A stretch of DNA of 64,000 bases from JAADJA01 sp963840975 (GTDB lineage Bacteria > Bacteroidota > Bacteroidia > Bacteroidales > JAADJA01), in NCBI GenBank assembly GCA_963840975.1, contig CAWJBC010000017.1, positions 310,001 through 374,000 on the forward strand, in the 5' to 3' direction. Both the position numbers and the translations under genes were made by a program. Shown one piece after another: positions 1 to 9,302 of this stretch. Every line of letters starts with the position of its first letter. Positions within the stretch are counted from its first letter, which is position 1. The notes beneath the pieces were generated by a model that did no database searches, was not told the origin of the DNA, and was given only the letters and a program-made list of their open reading frames with translations.

Positions 1-13
1 ATAAAACCTCCCA

Positions 14-1612
14 TTAGTTTATCGTAATGTTAATAGATTCAATTTTACGCGGACCTTCCGGTCCTTTAACTTTAATATCACGGAAAACGACGACATCATT
101 CTTCTTAAGCGACTGAATCTGGCTTTTCATCTTTTCGGTGAACATTTGGCTTTCAGATATTTCTGTTACAAAATATCCTCCTCCCTGAGGAATAAACATG
201 GTAAAGGATGTAACCCTGAAATCATACTGAAAATCAACATAATCGGGCAACTGGCAAACTAAAAAAGCATTTGCAAGCATTTTTTTAATTGAAACCTTTG
301 AATCTTCAGCTCCAATGATCTTAGCAATCGGGTCGGGTAAACGCTTGATTCTGAATTTTTGCTGACCCATAAATTTCCTGGAGCCGTTATCTTCAGCATT
401 TATTCTTACAGTAGTTTCATAAGCATCAGGAGGTAAATCCCTGACTACCCATCCGGTATCGGTTCTCATAATTTTTCCTGCGGTCACTTCAGGACTTAGT
501 TGCGCATCAGCTTTCCCTGATGCCGATATAGAAACAGGATTATCAACCCCTCTGTAAAAGACATTCATCTTGGTTGCAGAAACTGTTGCAGAAGGTTTTG
601 CCACTATGTAATCGTGATTAAAATGATAGTCCTTTGCAGTTCCCCAGGGTGTTTTTAACCGAATGAGTCCGGCGTACTTCTTTGTTCCTTCAGAACTTGC
701 AGGCAGTTCAAGATTGACAATACCTCCTTTGCCTTCAATACGGGTTGCCCTCGAAAATAAAGCCTCAGTTAAGGTATCAGTCCCTTCCAAAACATAAACT
801 TCGGGATCTTGTTTGGTATCATAAGCGGCAACCAGAATTTCCGCTGTATATTTATCACCCTGGAATACATAATTGCTATTGGGGATAACCTTGGCATTAA
901 CTTCGTCGAATTTAAAATCTTCTGCTGAAATTGATGAATATAAGTAATTCACAACATTGGTTTCGGCATTATAAACCTCCGTAATCAATTTGTTCAGGAT
1001 GGTTATATCAGCAGCAAGGATGGTACGGTAAAAGTGATGCATTTGCCATGACTCTTCTTTGCCGTCAGCATTTTTATATTCACCATCTGTTTTTAATCCC
1101 AGTTGAAATCCCTCCCTGTCTTTTTCATTCACCATTTTCAAAAGACTTTGTTTATATTCAGAAATTTTAGCTAATAATACTTCAGCCTCACCTTTTTTAG
1201 TATCCGAACCGATGAAAAAATTGGTTGGATCATCATAGTTGTCTTTCTTCTGAACATATTGCAACCGGATAGTGTCAGCTTCTTCAAGTGAAATTTTTTC
1301 GGTAACGGAAATTACATTTGCTTTCAGACCATCAAGGTATTTAACCATTCCGTCCGATAGTGCCTGTACTTGCCGAGCTTTATTCCAATATTCTTCAACT
1401 TTGTTTGGATTGATGGAATATTGTTTTTCAAAATCCGAATAAATTTCATCAACCTTGGTGGAAAACTGCATGTTAGTGGTTTCCATACTTTCGTTAACAA
1501 TCAGGAAAGCGCTCAAAATTTCACGCGAAACGTTCAAAGCCAGCAAAGCAGTCAATACCAGGTACATCATGGCTATCATCTTTTGCCGCGGGGTTTCCTT
1601 ATATCCAGCCAT
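14..1612 (-). CDS. gldM: GldM/PorM, type IX secretion and gliding motor protein
   Basis: GldM forms, with GldL, the inner-membrane proton-driven motor that powers type IX secretion and gliding; its long periplasmic arm reaches toward the GldK/GldN ring. The 532-residue length is near the family norm. Visible features are one N-terminal membrane helix (about residues 11-29, containing MMYLVLTALLALNVS), then a helical region and a long beta-rich periplasmic part. It starts at an ATG 47 bases after the gldL stop and is the last complete gene of a porP-gldK-gldL-gldM run. Only 13 bases follow its stop, so the expected gldN lies outside the window. The family call rests on sequence features and strict synteny. 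Confidence 0.96.
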   Translation of the reverse strand: MAGYKETPRQKMIAMMYLVLTALLALNVSREILSAFLIVNESMETTNMQFSTKVDEIYSDFEKQYSINPNKVEEYWNKARQVQALSDGMVKYLDGLKANVISVTEKISLEEADTIRLQYVQKKDNYDDPTNFFIGSDTKKGEAEVLLAKISEYKQSLLKMVNEKDREGFQLGLKTDGEYKNADGKEESWQMHHFYRTILAADITILNKLITEVYNAETNVVNYLYSSISAEDFKFDEVNAKVIPNSNYVFQGDKYTAEILVAAYDTKQDPEVYVLEGTDTLTEALFSRATRIEGKGGIVNLELPASSEGTKKYAGLIRLKTPWGTAKDYHFNHDYIVAKPSATVSATKMNVFYRGVDNPVSISASGKADAQLSPEVTAGKIMRTDTGWVVRDLPPDAYETTVRINAEDNGSRKFMGQQKFRIKRLPDPIAKIIGAEDSKVSIKKMLANAFLVCQLPDYVDFQYDFRVTSFTMFIPQGGGYFVTEISESQMFTEKMKSQIQSLKKNDVVVFRDIKVKGPEGPRKIESINITIN

Positions 1613-1659
1613 CTACGCTTCTTGTTTTAAGTTTTATTAATTTAATTGTAATTTATCTT

Positions 1660-2844
1660 TTAGCTTTCTGATTTGACATTCATTGCTGAAAGCATATTAC
1701 CATAAACATTATTCAGAGCAGCAACTTTTTTCGAAAGATTATCAAGCTCAGTATTATATTTAAGTGTTTTATCAGCAGAATCATTGATTTTTGTCAAAAG
1801 GTCGTTAAGAGTATTTTTCAACTTATCTGTAGCTTCCACATGCTCATTGGTTCCTTTTAACTGACTTTGAAATACACTATTTAATGTTGAGATATTCTCC
1901 TGGTATTTTGAAGTATTGTTAATGGTACTATTCAGGTTTGTAATGAATTTCTCAAAAGTTTCCTGGAGTTTCCCTGAGGTTTCAGCCTGATTGTTCGAAA
2001 ATTGCAATTGTTTTTCGTAGGCCGCATTGAGGGAAGATAGATTTTGAGCGATTTTACCCAATTGCTCGTTGTAATTTTTCTCTTTTAAGGCGCTGAAATC
2101 AATTGCCTCGGCAGACTGAGCAACGATCTGAGATGATTTGCTGTAATTTTCAGCAAGTTTGTTTGCTGATAGTGTAACTGCTTTAACGCTTTCAGCAAAG
2201 CCTTCGGTAATATTGGTATCAATTTTCAGCGAATCGGATGCCTTGGTATAGGCATTGGTTAAGTTGGTCACAGAACCCGCTGCATTTTTAACGGATTTGA
2301 CGTACTCTTCTGATGCGGAAATATCTTTACCTAAATTTTCTACCTGTTTGTTGTACGAATCCGTCAGAGAGCCGACAGACTTGGAAGCTCCTTTCACTTT
2401 TTCAGTAAACTCGTTGGTTGCAATGGTTGCGTTTGAAACATCACTCAGCTTGTTAGCGCCTTCACTCAGGTTTTTTAAACCTTTGCCCAGGCTTTCGATC
2501 AGTTCGGGTCCTATTTTAGCTTCCGCAAGCATATTATCAAGGTCCTCGGTTAATCCTAATTTTTTCGCGCTGGGTTCGTCAAGCTCATCAACTACGCCAT
2601 GATACATTCCAGCCAATTCAGGATAAACAAGACTCCAGTCAGGTTCAACGTGTGGCGGTTCGAAAGCGGAGAAGAAAAAGATAATGGATTCTGTTCCCAA
2701 TCCAACCATCAACATAATATCAGCTCCCTGATAGTGATTAATTTTAAAAAGCGCTCCTAAAATTACGACAGCAGCACCCCAGCCATAAAGCTTAGCCATG
2801 AAATTTTTAAATCCCCTGCTCTTAACAATGTTATTTAAGCCCAT
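1660..2844 (-). CDS. gldL: GldL/PorL, type IX secretion motor membrane subunit
   Basis: Cytoplasmic-membrane partner of GldM in the rotary T9SS/gliding motor. Two membrane helices lie near residues 18-35 and 40-61. The second carries a buried glutamate (E52, in GLGTESIIFFF), at the place of the essential helix-2 glutamate known in the family, and is followed by FEPPHVEPDW. After residue 65 come about 330 residues rich in Ser, Asn, Lys, Leu and Glu with repeated coiled-coil-like segments. At 394 residues it is much longer than the roughly 215-residue Flavobacterium protein, the excess being the cytoplasmic coiled region. It lies between gldK and gldM in the same orientation with short gaps, so it is probably cotranscribed. 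Confidence 0.95.
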   Translation of the reverse strand: MGLNNIVKSRGFKNFMAKLYGWGAAVVILGALFKINHYQGADIMLMVGLGTESIIFFFSAFEPPHVEPDWSLVYPELAGMYHGVVDELDEPSAKKLGLTEDLDNMLAEAKIGPELIESLGKGLKNLSEGANKLSDVSNATIATNEFTEKVKGASKSVGSLTDSYNKQVENLGKDISASEEYVKSVKNAAGSVTNLTNAYTKASDSLKIDTNITEGFAESVKAVTLSANKLAENYSKSSQIVAQSAEAIDFSALKEKNYNEQLGKIAQNLSSLNAAYEKQLQFSNNQAETSGKLQETFEKFITNLNSTINNTSKYQENISTLNSVFQSQLKGTNEHVEATDKLKNTLNDLLTKINDSADKTLKYNTELDNLSKKVAALNNVYGNMLSAMNVKSES

Positions 2845-2901
2845 GATTCGATTTTAATAAAATTTGTTAATTGATTATTACTTGATTTATTCAGGATAGA
2901 A

Positions 2902-4266
2902 TTATTTAGTGTAAATGTGTGACGCTTTTGAAGGATTGTCATCCATTTGTCTGCCAAGATATGGCTGCACACATCTGAATCCGATATATGATTTTGCGGT
3001 ATCCTGGTATTCATAAGTACGGGAGGCTACCTCCATATAATATCTGATGTCTTTCCATGATCCACCTCTAACGACCTTGCGCTTCAGGACGGGAGGATCG
3101 CTATCGGCAGCATTGTACTGGTAATGTGGGTTAAGATCCCACGTGAAATTGTAGGAAGATTCATCGAATGCATCTGATGTCCACTCAGCAACGTTTCCTG
3201 CCATATCATACAATCCCCAGTCGTTGGGTGGATAATGCGCAACAATGATGGGTGTGGCACCGCCATCGTCAGAATAATTTCCTCTCAAAGGCTTATAGTT
3301 TCCAAGAAAGCAACCTTTGTCGTTTCGGGTATAAGGACCTCCCCAGGGATAGGGATTGAAGTCATGTCCGCCCCTTGCTGCCCATTCCCATTCTGCTTCA
3401 GTAGGAAGGCGGTAGTCATGAATATTCGCTTCACCGCTTTTTTGAGCCAGATAGGTATTTTTTAGCTGTGTTCTCCAAACACAAAAAGCTTTTGCCTGTC
3501 TCCAGTTAACACCGACAACAGGATAATTATCATAGGCAGGATGCCAGAAATATTTTTGCGTAAGTGGTTCGTTAAAAGAATAAGAATAATCGAACAACCA
3601 CACCAAAGTATCAGGATATACATTGATGGTTTCTTTTCTGACATAAACTGACCTGTCCTGTAATCCTTGCGGCCGGTTAGCTAAAGAACCCGCCTGCTGA
3701 TCACCGTCCTTGGAGAAATCTTTTTTTGACGCAGCCAACAGATCTACCCAATAATACTCATAATTAAGTTTGCGGGTATCCAATTCTTTTTTCCTGAAAT
3801 ATCGTTCATTTTCAGGGAGAAACATCTCCTCAAGAACATCTTTTTCTTCTTCACCCTGCCAGTCAATTCTGGTTTGCCAGTTTAAGAATGGCGGATCAAA
3901 TATTTCGCCGGTTTTATTATCTTCTTCAATCAAATAATCTTCGGGCAAAATATCGCCAAGAAGCACACGCGCAATAGAATCCTTCACCCAATATACAAAC
4001 TGCCTGTATTCATTGTTGGTGATTTCCGTTTCATCCATATAGAAGGCAGTAACGGTAATTGTTTTAGGCTGTTTAACCATTGCATAGGCATCATCTTCAT
4101 CTCCTACCCCCATGGTATAGCTTCCCAGCGGGATATATGCCATTCCGAATGGCATGGGTTGATAGAAGGGTTTTCTTTCCTGTACCCCTATAAGTTCACC
4201 ATTACCGGAACCTCCACAGCTACCTAAAAGAATCAATGCGGCCAGATAAAAAACAACTCTTTTCAT
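2902..4266 (-). CDS. gldK: GldK/PorK, T9SS lipoprotein with FGE-sulfatase-like fold
   Basis: Outer-membrane-associated lipoprotein that forms the periplasmic T9SS ring with GldN. I chose the ATG at 4266 because it gives a clean lipoprotein signal (MKRVVFYLAALILLGSC, lipobox LLGSC); the frame stays open upstream to 4323. The rest is a formylglycine-generating-enzyme/SUMF1-like domain, with GVNWRQAKAFCVWR, RLPTEAEWEWAARGG, GNVAEWTSDAF and the C-terminal VRGGSWKD and YIGFRCV motifs. In GldK this fold is structural rather than enzymatic. It lies between porP and gldL on the same strand, matching the porPKLMN order known from Porphyromonas. Confidence 0.95.
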   Translation of the reverse strand: MKRVVFYLAALILLGSCGGSGNGELIGVQERKPFYQPMPFGMAYIPLGSYTMGVGDEDDAYAMVKQPKTITVTAFYMDETEITNNEYRQFVYWVKDSIARVLLGDILPEDYLIEEDNKTGEIFDPPFLNWQTRIDWQGEEEKDVLEEMFLPENERYFRKKELDTRKLNYEYYWVDLLAASKKDFSKDGDQQAGSLANRPQGLQDRSVYVRKETINVYPDTLVWLFDYSYSFNEPLTQKYFWHPAYDNYPVVGVNWRQAKAFCVWRTQLKNTYLAQKSGEANIHDYRLPTEAEWEWAARGGHDFNPYPWGGPYTRNDKGCFLGNYKPLRGNYSDDGGATPIIVAHYPPNDWGLYDMAGNVAEWTSDAFDESSYNFTWDLNPHYQYNAADSDPPVLKRKVVRGGSWKDIRYYMEVASRTYEYQDTAKSYIGFRCVQPYLGRQMDDNPSKASHIYTK

Positions 4267-4346
4267 ACGTTTAGCTGATTTTATACTTACATGAATAAGA
4301 TTTATCATTTTTTTTACTTTCAAACGCGATAAATGTTTCGTTAAAA

Positions 4347-5297
4347 TTATAAGAATCTGGTATTTCTGTAACTTCTTCTGCCTTTATCCATATTAATTTT
4401 GAAATTATATCCTACCATTACTTCATGGCTGCCACTACTTCCTATGGCAGAGGTAGGTATGGTATAGGCATACCCTATCATTATATCTTTTATACTTAAT
4501 CCCAGAAGTACCGAAAATGGATCCATTACCCTTAAAGTGCTATAGGAAACGCCACCCCATACTTTATTATTGTACTTTAACAGGGCTGCCAGATCAAATT
4601 GGGTTTTTACCGCATCCGATTTAATCAATAAGGAAGGTTCCAAAACAAAGGATGGGTTATTAGGAAATGCCCATTCGTAAGCTGCCGATAAAAAGTAATG
4701 TCGTTTATATTGATAGTAAAGCTTTGAGCTTTCCGACTCTAATATCCTTGTTGAAGAAAGACCAATAGAGAATTTTTCAGGAACAAGATATTGAATACCC
4801 AGTCCGAAATCGAAAACCATATCACTGTCTTTTCCTCCCTGCAGCAATGGGTCATCTTGTTGTGCTGCCCCTTCACGCAATTTGGCGAAATCTAAGGTGC
4901 TGTTTAGAAAATCGAGCTGAACACCTATGCCCAAATTACCCATTCCAACATCCATTCTGTAGGCGTACATGACTTTTACGCCAATTTCGCTTTGAAATCC
5001 CAGCTTATCGGAATAAACGTTCAAGCCAACCCCTCCATGAAGAAAATTGAGAGGTGAGTGAATGCTTAACGTATAAGTATTTGGTGCGACACTGTTCCCA
5101 TCGCCATCTTTAAATCCGACCCATTGCTGACGAACCAGACCGAGGGCGCTGATGCCTCCAACTGAGCCGGCATATCCGGGATTGTAATAGATGCCGTTGA
5201 ACATATTATGCACAAAATGAGCTTCCTGTTGAGCATTAATCCAGGCGAAGGGAATGACCAGCAGAATAAAAAGTAAGGCTCTTTTGTGTATTTTCAT
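4347..5297 (-). CDS. porP: PorP/SprF family type IX secretion outer-membrane protein
   Basis: Predicted outer-membrane beta-barrel of the PorP/SprF family, which attaches T9SS components or cargo adhesins to the outer membrane. Start taken at 5297, giving a signal peptide (MKIHKRALLFILLVIPFAWINAQ); an ATG at 5312 is possible. The mature protein opens with the family-typical segment HFVHNMFNGIYYNPGYAGS and has alternating beta-strand composition, with GYNFKI near the end. It is the first gene of the porP-gldK-gldL-gldM run, as in the Porphyromonas porPKLMN operon, so it is more likely PorP than a SprF paralogue. Its promoter should lie in the gap at 5298-5717. Confidence 0.92.
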   Translation of the reverse strand: MKIHKRALLFILLVIPFAWINAQQEAHFVHNMFNGIYYNPGYAGSVGGISALGLVRQQWVGFKDGDGNSVAPNTYTLSIHSPLNFLHGGVGLNVYSDKLGFQSEIGVKVMYAYRMDVGMGNLGIGVQLDFLNSTLDFAKLREGAAQQDDPLLQGGKDSDMVFDFGLGIQYLVPEKFSIGLSSTRILESESSKLYYQYKRHYFLSAAYEWAFPNNPSFVLEPSLLIKSDAVKTQFDLAALLKYNNKVWGGVSYSTLRVMDPFSVLLGLSIKDIMIGYAYTIPTSAIGSSGSHEVMVGYNFKINMDKGRRSYRNTRFL

Positions 5298-5717
5298 CCG
5301 AGTTATTTGCATACTAAAAAGGTGGCTAAATTAACATAAATAATTAATATCAAAAAAATATGTCCTCAAATTACCAATAAATCCGTCATTTAGTCTGAAA
5401 ATGGTAATAATTTTTCGCAGGATCAATGAAAAGGACAAAATTAAATATTGTAATTGTTAGTAAATAAACTCATTTCCATAAAAATTGTTTGATTCCAAAA
5501 ACGTTAAAATCTGAATATTAGTCTGTAATAGTTTTCTATCCTGTTTTTTCGTTTGGATTTTAAGACAGGCCGGTTGTTGAAAAAGTTGTCTTTATTTGGA
5601 GAAATTGCACTCCATTAAAATTGTTGCATCATTAGGTCAAATCATTTTAAGTTTGAACATTAAAAAATTACTTTTGCGCGCTTTTTAGGGAGTGTTTAAC
5701 TTAAAGATCAATAGAAC
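5298..5717. other. Divergent intergenic region between porP and yitT-like gene
   Basis: About 420 bases with no credible gene. It is AT-rich and must hold the minus-strand promoter for the porP-gldKLM run and the plus-strand promoter for the YitT-family gene. A minus-strand TAATTTAG sequence (plus 5324-5331) resembles the Bacteroidota -7 box for porP. The YitT-side box is listed separately. No conserved RNA structure was recognised. Confidence 0.5.
5669..5676 (+). promoter_or_regulatory. Candidate -7 promoter box for yitT-like gene
   Basis: TACTTTTG matches the Bacteroidota primary-sigma -7 consensus TAnnTTTG and ends about 40 bases before the ATG at 5718. A TTTG at 5652-5655 lies upstream, but its spacing is shorter than usual for a -33 element, so only the -7 box is proposed. 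Confidence 0.45.
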
Positions 5718-6611
5718 ATGGCATTTATTGTAAAGGAAAAATTGTTTTCCAAAAAATGGTTCATCTCTTACAGCCTTATCATTATAGGCGCTTTTATCAT
5801 GGCATCGGGTTTTGTATTGTTTATCACACCTTATAAAATTGTGCCCGGTGGTGTTTATGGTATCTCCATCGTGCTGCATCACTTGTTTGGAACACCTGTA
5901 GGGTTGGTTGCCCTTTGTTTTGATATACCTCTCACTCTTTTAGGTATAAAAATTCTTGGACCCCGGTTTGGGGTTAAAACTGTTGTGGGCTTTATTTTTA
6001 CAGCAGTATTTGTAGATAGTTTAACCTATTTGTGGGGTGAACAGCCCCTGGTGGAAAACGACGCTTTGTTGTCTTCTATTTTTGGTGGTGTGATGGTTGG
6101 ATTGGGTTTAGGTTTGATATTTAAAGCCAAAGCTACCTCGGGTGGTTCGGATATAGTAGCAATGATCATTGCCAAATACACGCGGTTACCCATTGGTCAA
6201 CTCATGATCCTTGTTGATTCAGCTATCGTATTTGTTGGATTTGCTGCTTTTCAGGATTGGAAAATACCGCTCTATTCGTTGATTGTAATTTTTATTACTG
6301 GAAAGGTAATAGACGTAGTCCTGGAGGGGATCAGTTATGATAAAACGTTGTTTATCATTTCGGAAAAAGCGGAAGAAATCCGCGACAAAATCATTGTTGA
6401 CCTTAACCGCGGAGGGACTTTCATTCAGGGAAAAGGAATGTACAACGGAAAAGACAGAACTATCATTTATACGGTTGTCAACAGAAGGGAAGTGGCAATG
6501 CTGCAGGAGTTCATTCATAAAACCGATCCGAAAGCTTTTATGACGGTAATTAATGCCAATGAAATTATAGGGGAAGGATTTAAATCATTACATGAAAAAG
6601 TATCGGATTAA
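5718..6611 (+). CDS. YitT family integral membrane protein (DUF2179)
   Basis: Membrane protein of the YitT/DUF161-DUF2179 family; transport substrate unknown. The first about 200 residues hold five or six hydrophobic helices, including the family-typical ITPYKIVPGGVYGISIVLHH and the glycine-rich FKAKATSGGSDIVAMI. The C-terminal about 80 residues form the soluble DUF2179 domain (VDLNRGGTFIQGKGMYNG), which is PII-like in fold. The 297-residue length is normal. The ATG at 5718 follows an A-rich leader with no Shine-Dalgarno sequence, as is usual in this phylum. It stands alone in front of a small zinc-ribbon gene, with a promoter-like box in its upstream gap. Confidence 0.88.
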   Translation: MAFIVKEKLFSKKWFISYSLIIIGAFIMASGFVLFITPYKIVPGGVYGISIVLHHLFGTPVGLVALCFDIPLTLLGIKILGPRFGVKTVVGFIFTAVFVDSLTYLWGEQPLVENDALLSSIFGGVMVGLGLGLIFKAKATSGGSDIVAMIIAKYTRLPIGQLMILVDSAIVFVGFAAFQDWKIPLYSLIVIFITGKVIDVVLEGISYDKTLFIISEKAEEIRDKIIVDLNRGGTFIQGKGMYNGKDRTIIYTVVNRREVAMLQEFIHKTDPKAFMTVINANEIIGEGFKSLHEKVSD

Positions 6612-6641
6612 TTCAGATTACTTACCATCATTAAGAATTTG

Positions 6642-6649
6642 TAATTTTG
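6642..6649 (+). promoter_or_regulatory. Candidate -7 promoter box for zinc-ribbon gene
   Basis: TAATTTTG fits the Bacteroidota TAnnTTTG consensus and lies 24 bases upstream of the ATG at 6674, in the short gap after the YitT-family gene. Confidence 0.45.
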
Positions 6650-6673
6650 CAATCAAAATTCAATAAAATAATT

Positions 6674-6883
6674 ATGCAACACCTAAAATATACATGCCCA
6701 AAATGCGGCAACAAACATTTTGAAGCCGGTGAAGCAAGGGTTACAGGAAGTTTTCTTACAAAACTTTTCAATATTCAGAACAGGAAATTTACAACAATTA
6801 CCTGCACACAATGTAAGTACACTGAATTTTTTGCTGCCCAAAGTAACCAGCTTGCCAACATCCTTGATTTTTTTACGAACTAA
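6674..6883 (+). CDS. Small zinc-ribbon nucleic-acid-binding-type protein
   Basis: A 69-residue protein with two CXXC knuckles, CPKC near the N-terminus and CTQC near residue 46, making a single zinc ribbon (DUF2082/zinc_ribbon-like). Between them is a basic segment with phenylalanines (SFLTKLFNIQNRKFTTI). I start at the ATG at 6674, which places CPKC at residues 9-12; the frame is open back to 6647 but those residues look non-native. The function is unknown; the family is often called Zn-ribbon nucleic-acid-binding on domain grounds only. It sits 16 bases before the M48 protease gene and may be cotranscribed with it. Confidence 0.8.
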   Translation: MQHLKYTCPKCGNKHFEAGEARVTGSFLTKLFNIQNRKFTTITCTQCKYTEFFAAQSNQLANILDFFTN

Positions 6884-6899
6884 TTTTTAAAATTAAAAA

Positions 6900-7709
6900 A
6901 TGAAAAACACTGTCAGATTTCTTCTGTTCTCAATTTTAGCCTTATTGATTTACAGTTGCTCAAAAGATGAAAATGCCGACAACACCATCAATATTTTTTC
7001 GGTACAGGACGATGTATCATTTGGTGCCCAGATGCGCGATGAGATTCATTCCAATAATGCTGATTATCCTTTGCTGAGCGAAACCCAATACGCCGCAGCC
7101 TATCAACATATTTACCGGATAAGGGATTCCATACTCGCCTCAGGTGATCTCAAATATGCTGATAAATTTGATTGGCAGGTTGACATCATTCAAAATGACG
7201 AAGTTCTGAATGCTTTCTGTGCACCGGGAGGTTACATCTGTGTATATACCGGAATTATAAAGTTTTTAGACAATGAAGCCGAATTTGCCGGGGTTATGGG
7301 TCACGAGATGGCACATGCTGATCGCCGTCATTCAACTGATCAGTTGACGAAGGCTTATGGAATTCAATTGCTTTTGGGAATCGTTTTGGGAAATAATCAA
7401 AATCAACTGGCTCAAATCGCTGCCGATCTTGCTGCCGGCGTAGCCATGCTTGCCTTTAGCCGGACAGCAGAAAATGAATCGGATGAATACAGTGTTAAGT
7501 ACCTCTACAACACTGCTTATGATGCCACAGGAGTGAAAGGTTTTTTTGAGAAAATAGGCGGAAGTTCACAACCACCTGAGTTTTTAAGTACGCATCCCAA
7601 CCCGGATAATCGTTTTGAACACATTGTCGAAGTTTGGGAAACCCTGGGAGGTAAAACAGGCGGAACCTTTGAGGACTCTTATAACCAGTTTAAAAATTCG
7701 TTGCCTTAA
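6900..7709 (+). CDS. M48 family zinc metalloprotease lipoprotein
   Basis: Predicted cell-envelope zinc protease of the M48 (BepA/YggG/Oma1-like) family, which acts in envelope protein quality control. The N-terminus is a lipoprotein signal (lipobox LIYSC, Cys at about residue 20). The catalytic HEXXH is present as GHEMAHADRRH, and the third zinc ligand is likely the Glu in RTAENESDEYSVKYL. The segment STHPNPDNR near the end is also family typical. The 269-residue length fits single-domain periplasmic members without TPR repeats. It follows the zinc-ribbon gene by 16 bases and precedes glyS, which has its own promoter. Confidence 0.93.
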   Translation: MKNTVRFLLFSILALLIYSCSKDENADNTINIFSVQDDVSFGAQMRDEIHSNNADYPLLSETQYAAAYQHIYRIRDSILASGDLKYADKFDWQVDIIQNDEVLNAFCAPGGYICVYTGIIKFLDNEAEFAGVMGHEMAHADRRHSTDQLTKAYGIQLLLGIVLGNNQNQLAQIAADLAAGVAMLAFSRTAENESDEYSVKYLYNTAYDATGVKGFFEKIGGSSQPPEFLSTHPNPDNRFEHIVEVWETLGGKTGGTFEDSYNQFKNSLP

Positions 7710-7741
7710 CCTTACTTTAGATTTTAGAATTTAAGTTTTCC

Positions 7742-7771
7742 TTTGTACATTATTCTTTTCATATAATTTTG
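7742..7771 (+). promoter_or_regulatory. glyS promoter, nearly leaderless
   Basis: TTTG at 7742-7745 and TAATTTTG at 7764-7771 match the Bacteroidota -33 and -7 elements with an 18-base spacer. The glyS ATG at 7776 begins only five bases after the -7 box, so the transcript would have almost no 5' leader. Confidence 0.6.
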
Positions 7772-7775
7772 CAGC

Positions 7776-9302
7776 ATGGCAAATAATGAAGAACTTTTCA
7801 AAAAAATAATTGCCCATGCCAAAGAGTATGGGTTTGTTTTTCCATCAAGCGAAATTTATGATGGACTTAGCGCTGCCTACGATTACGGGCAGTATGGTGT
7901 TGAACTGAAAAACAACATCCGAAACTATTGGTGGAAATCCATGGTTCAGTTTCATGAAAACATTGTTGGACTGGATGCAGCTATTTTTATGCACCCGACA
8001 GTATGGAAAGCTTCCGGGCATGTGGATGCATTCAACGATCCAATGATTGATAATAAGGATTCGAAAAAAAGATACAGGGCTGACGTATTGGTTGAAGACC
8101 ATATTGCTAAAATTGATGCCAAGATTCAGAAAGAAGTTGAAAAAGCCGCCAAGCGATTTGGAGAAACCTTTGACGAAAAGCAATATATTACCACAAACCC
8201 ACGCGTTTTGGAGTATCAGCAACAAATTGATTCAATAAAGCAGCGACTCTATCCGGCAATGGAAGAAAACCGGCTTGACGATATAAAAAAGCTAATTGAA
8301 GATCTGGGAATCGCCTGCCCTATTTCGGGTTCAAAAAACTGGACTGATGTGCGGCAATTCAATCTGATGTTTTCCACACAGATGGGTTCGTTGAGCGAAG
8401 ATGCGAACCAGATATTTCTCCGACCCGAAACAGCACAGGGCATTTTTGTGAATTATCTGAACATCCAGAAAACCGGAAGGATGAAGATTCCCTTCGGAAT
8501 AGCGCAGACCGGAAAGGCTTTCCGTAATGAGATCGTTGCCCGGCAGTTTATATTCAGGATGCGGGAGTTCGAGCAAATGGAAATGCAGTTTTTTGTAAAA
8601 CCTGGTGAAGAGTTGAAATGGTTTGAATACTGGAAACAGGAACGGATGAAATGGCATCTCGGCATGGGAATCCCCGAAACGGAATACCGTTTCCATGAAC
8701 ACGACAAGCTCGCACATTATGCCAATGCGGCTTTTGATATTGAATTCAACTTCCCGATTGGATTTAAGGAGCTTGAAGGAATTCATTCACGTACCGATTT
8801 CGATCTTGCTTCGCACCAAAAGTTTTCCGGTAAAAAAATCCAGTACTTCGATCCTGATCTGAACGAAAGCTATGTGCCTTATGTGGTAGAAACTTCCATT
8901 GGTCTGGACAGGACTTTCCTCGCTGTGCTGAGTTATGCCTATCAGGAAGAAAAACTGGAAGACGGTTCAGAGCGGGTAGTGATGAAAATTCCCCCCTTCC
9001 TTGCCCCGATAAAAGCGGCAGTCTTACCTCTGTTGAAAAAAGACGGATTGCCTGAAAAGGCGATGGAAATTTTCGATAAATTGAAATTCGATTATATGTG
9101 TTTTTACGAAGAAAAAGATTCCATCGGAAAACGTTACCGCCGTCAGGATGCCATCGGCACACCCTACTGTTTCACGGTTGATCATCAAACATTAGAAGAC
9201 AACACCGTCACCATCCGCGAAAGGGATACCATGAAACAGGACAGGATTGGAATTGAAAAAATTTCGGAGATCATTTCGAACAGATTGAAGTCGCCTAAGT
9301 AA
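7776..9302 (+). CDS. glyS: Glycine--tRNA ligase, single-chain (alpha2) type
   Basis: Charges tRNA-Gly with glycine. It is the homodimeric archaeal/eukaryotic-like class II type used by many Bacteroidota, not the alpha2-beta2 bacterial type. The 508-residue length fits. Class II motifs are visible: the motif 1 region (MHPTVWKASGHVDAF), motif 2 (FRNEIVARQFIFRMREFEQ) and motif 3 (ETSIGLDRTFLAVL). The C-terminal part (DAIGTPYCFTVDHQTLEDNT) is the anticodon-binding domain. The start is the ATG at 7776, placed only a few bases after a good promoter. leuS follows after a 291-base gap in the same orientation but probably has a separate promoter. Confidence 0.97.
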   Translation: MANNEELFKKIIAHAKEYGFVFPSSEIYDGLSAAYDYGQYGVELKNNIRNYWWKSMVQFHENIVGLDAAIFMHPTVWKASGHVDAFNDPMIDNKDSKKRYRADVLVEDHIAKIDAKIQKEVEKAAKRFGETFDEKQYITTNPRVLEYQQQIDSIKQRLYPAMEENRLDDIKKLIEDLGIACPISGSKNWTDVRQFNLMFSTQMGSLSEDANQIFLRPETAQGIFVNYLNIQKTGRMKIPFGIAQTGKAFRNEIVARQFIFRMREFEQMEMQFFVKPGEELKWFEYWKQERMKWHLGMGIPETEYRFHEHDKLAHYANAAFDIEFNFPIGFKELEGIHSRTDFDLASHQKFSGKKIQYFDPDLNESYVPYVVETSIGLDRTFLAVLSYAYQEEKLEDGSERVVMKIPPFLAPIKAAVLPLLKKDGLPEKAMEIFDKLKFDYMCFYEEKDSIGKRYRRQDAIGTPYCFTVDHQTLEDNTVTIRERDTMKQDRIGIEKISEIISNRLKSPK

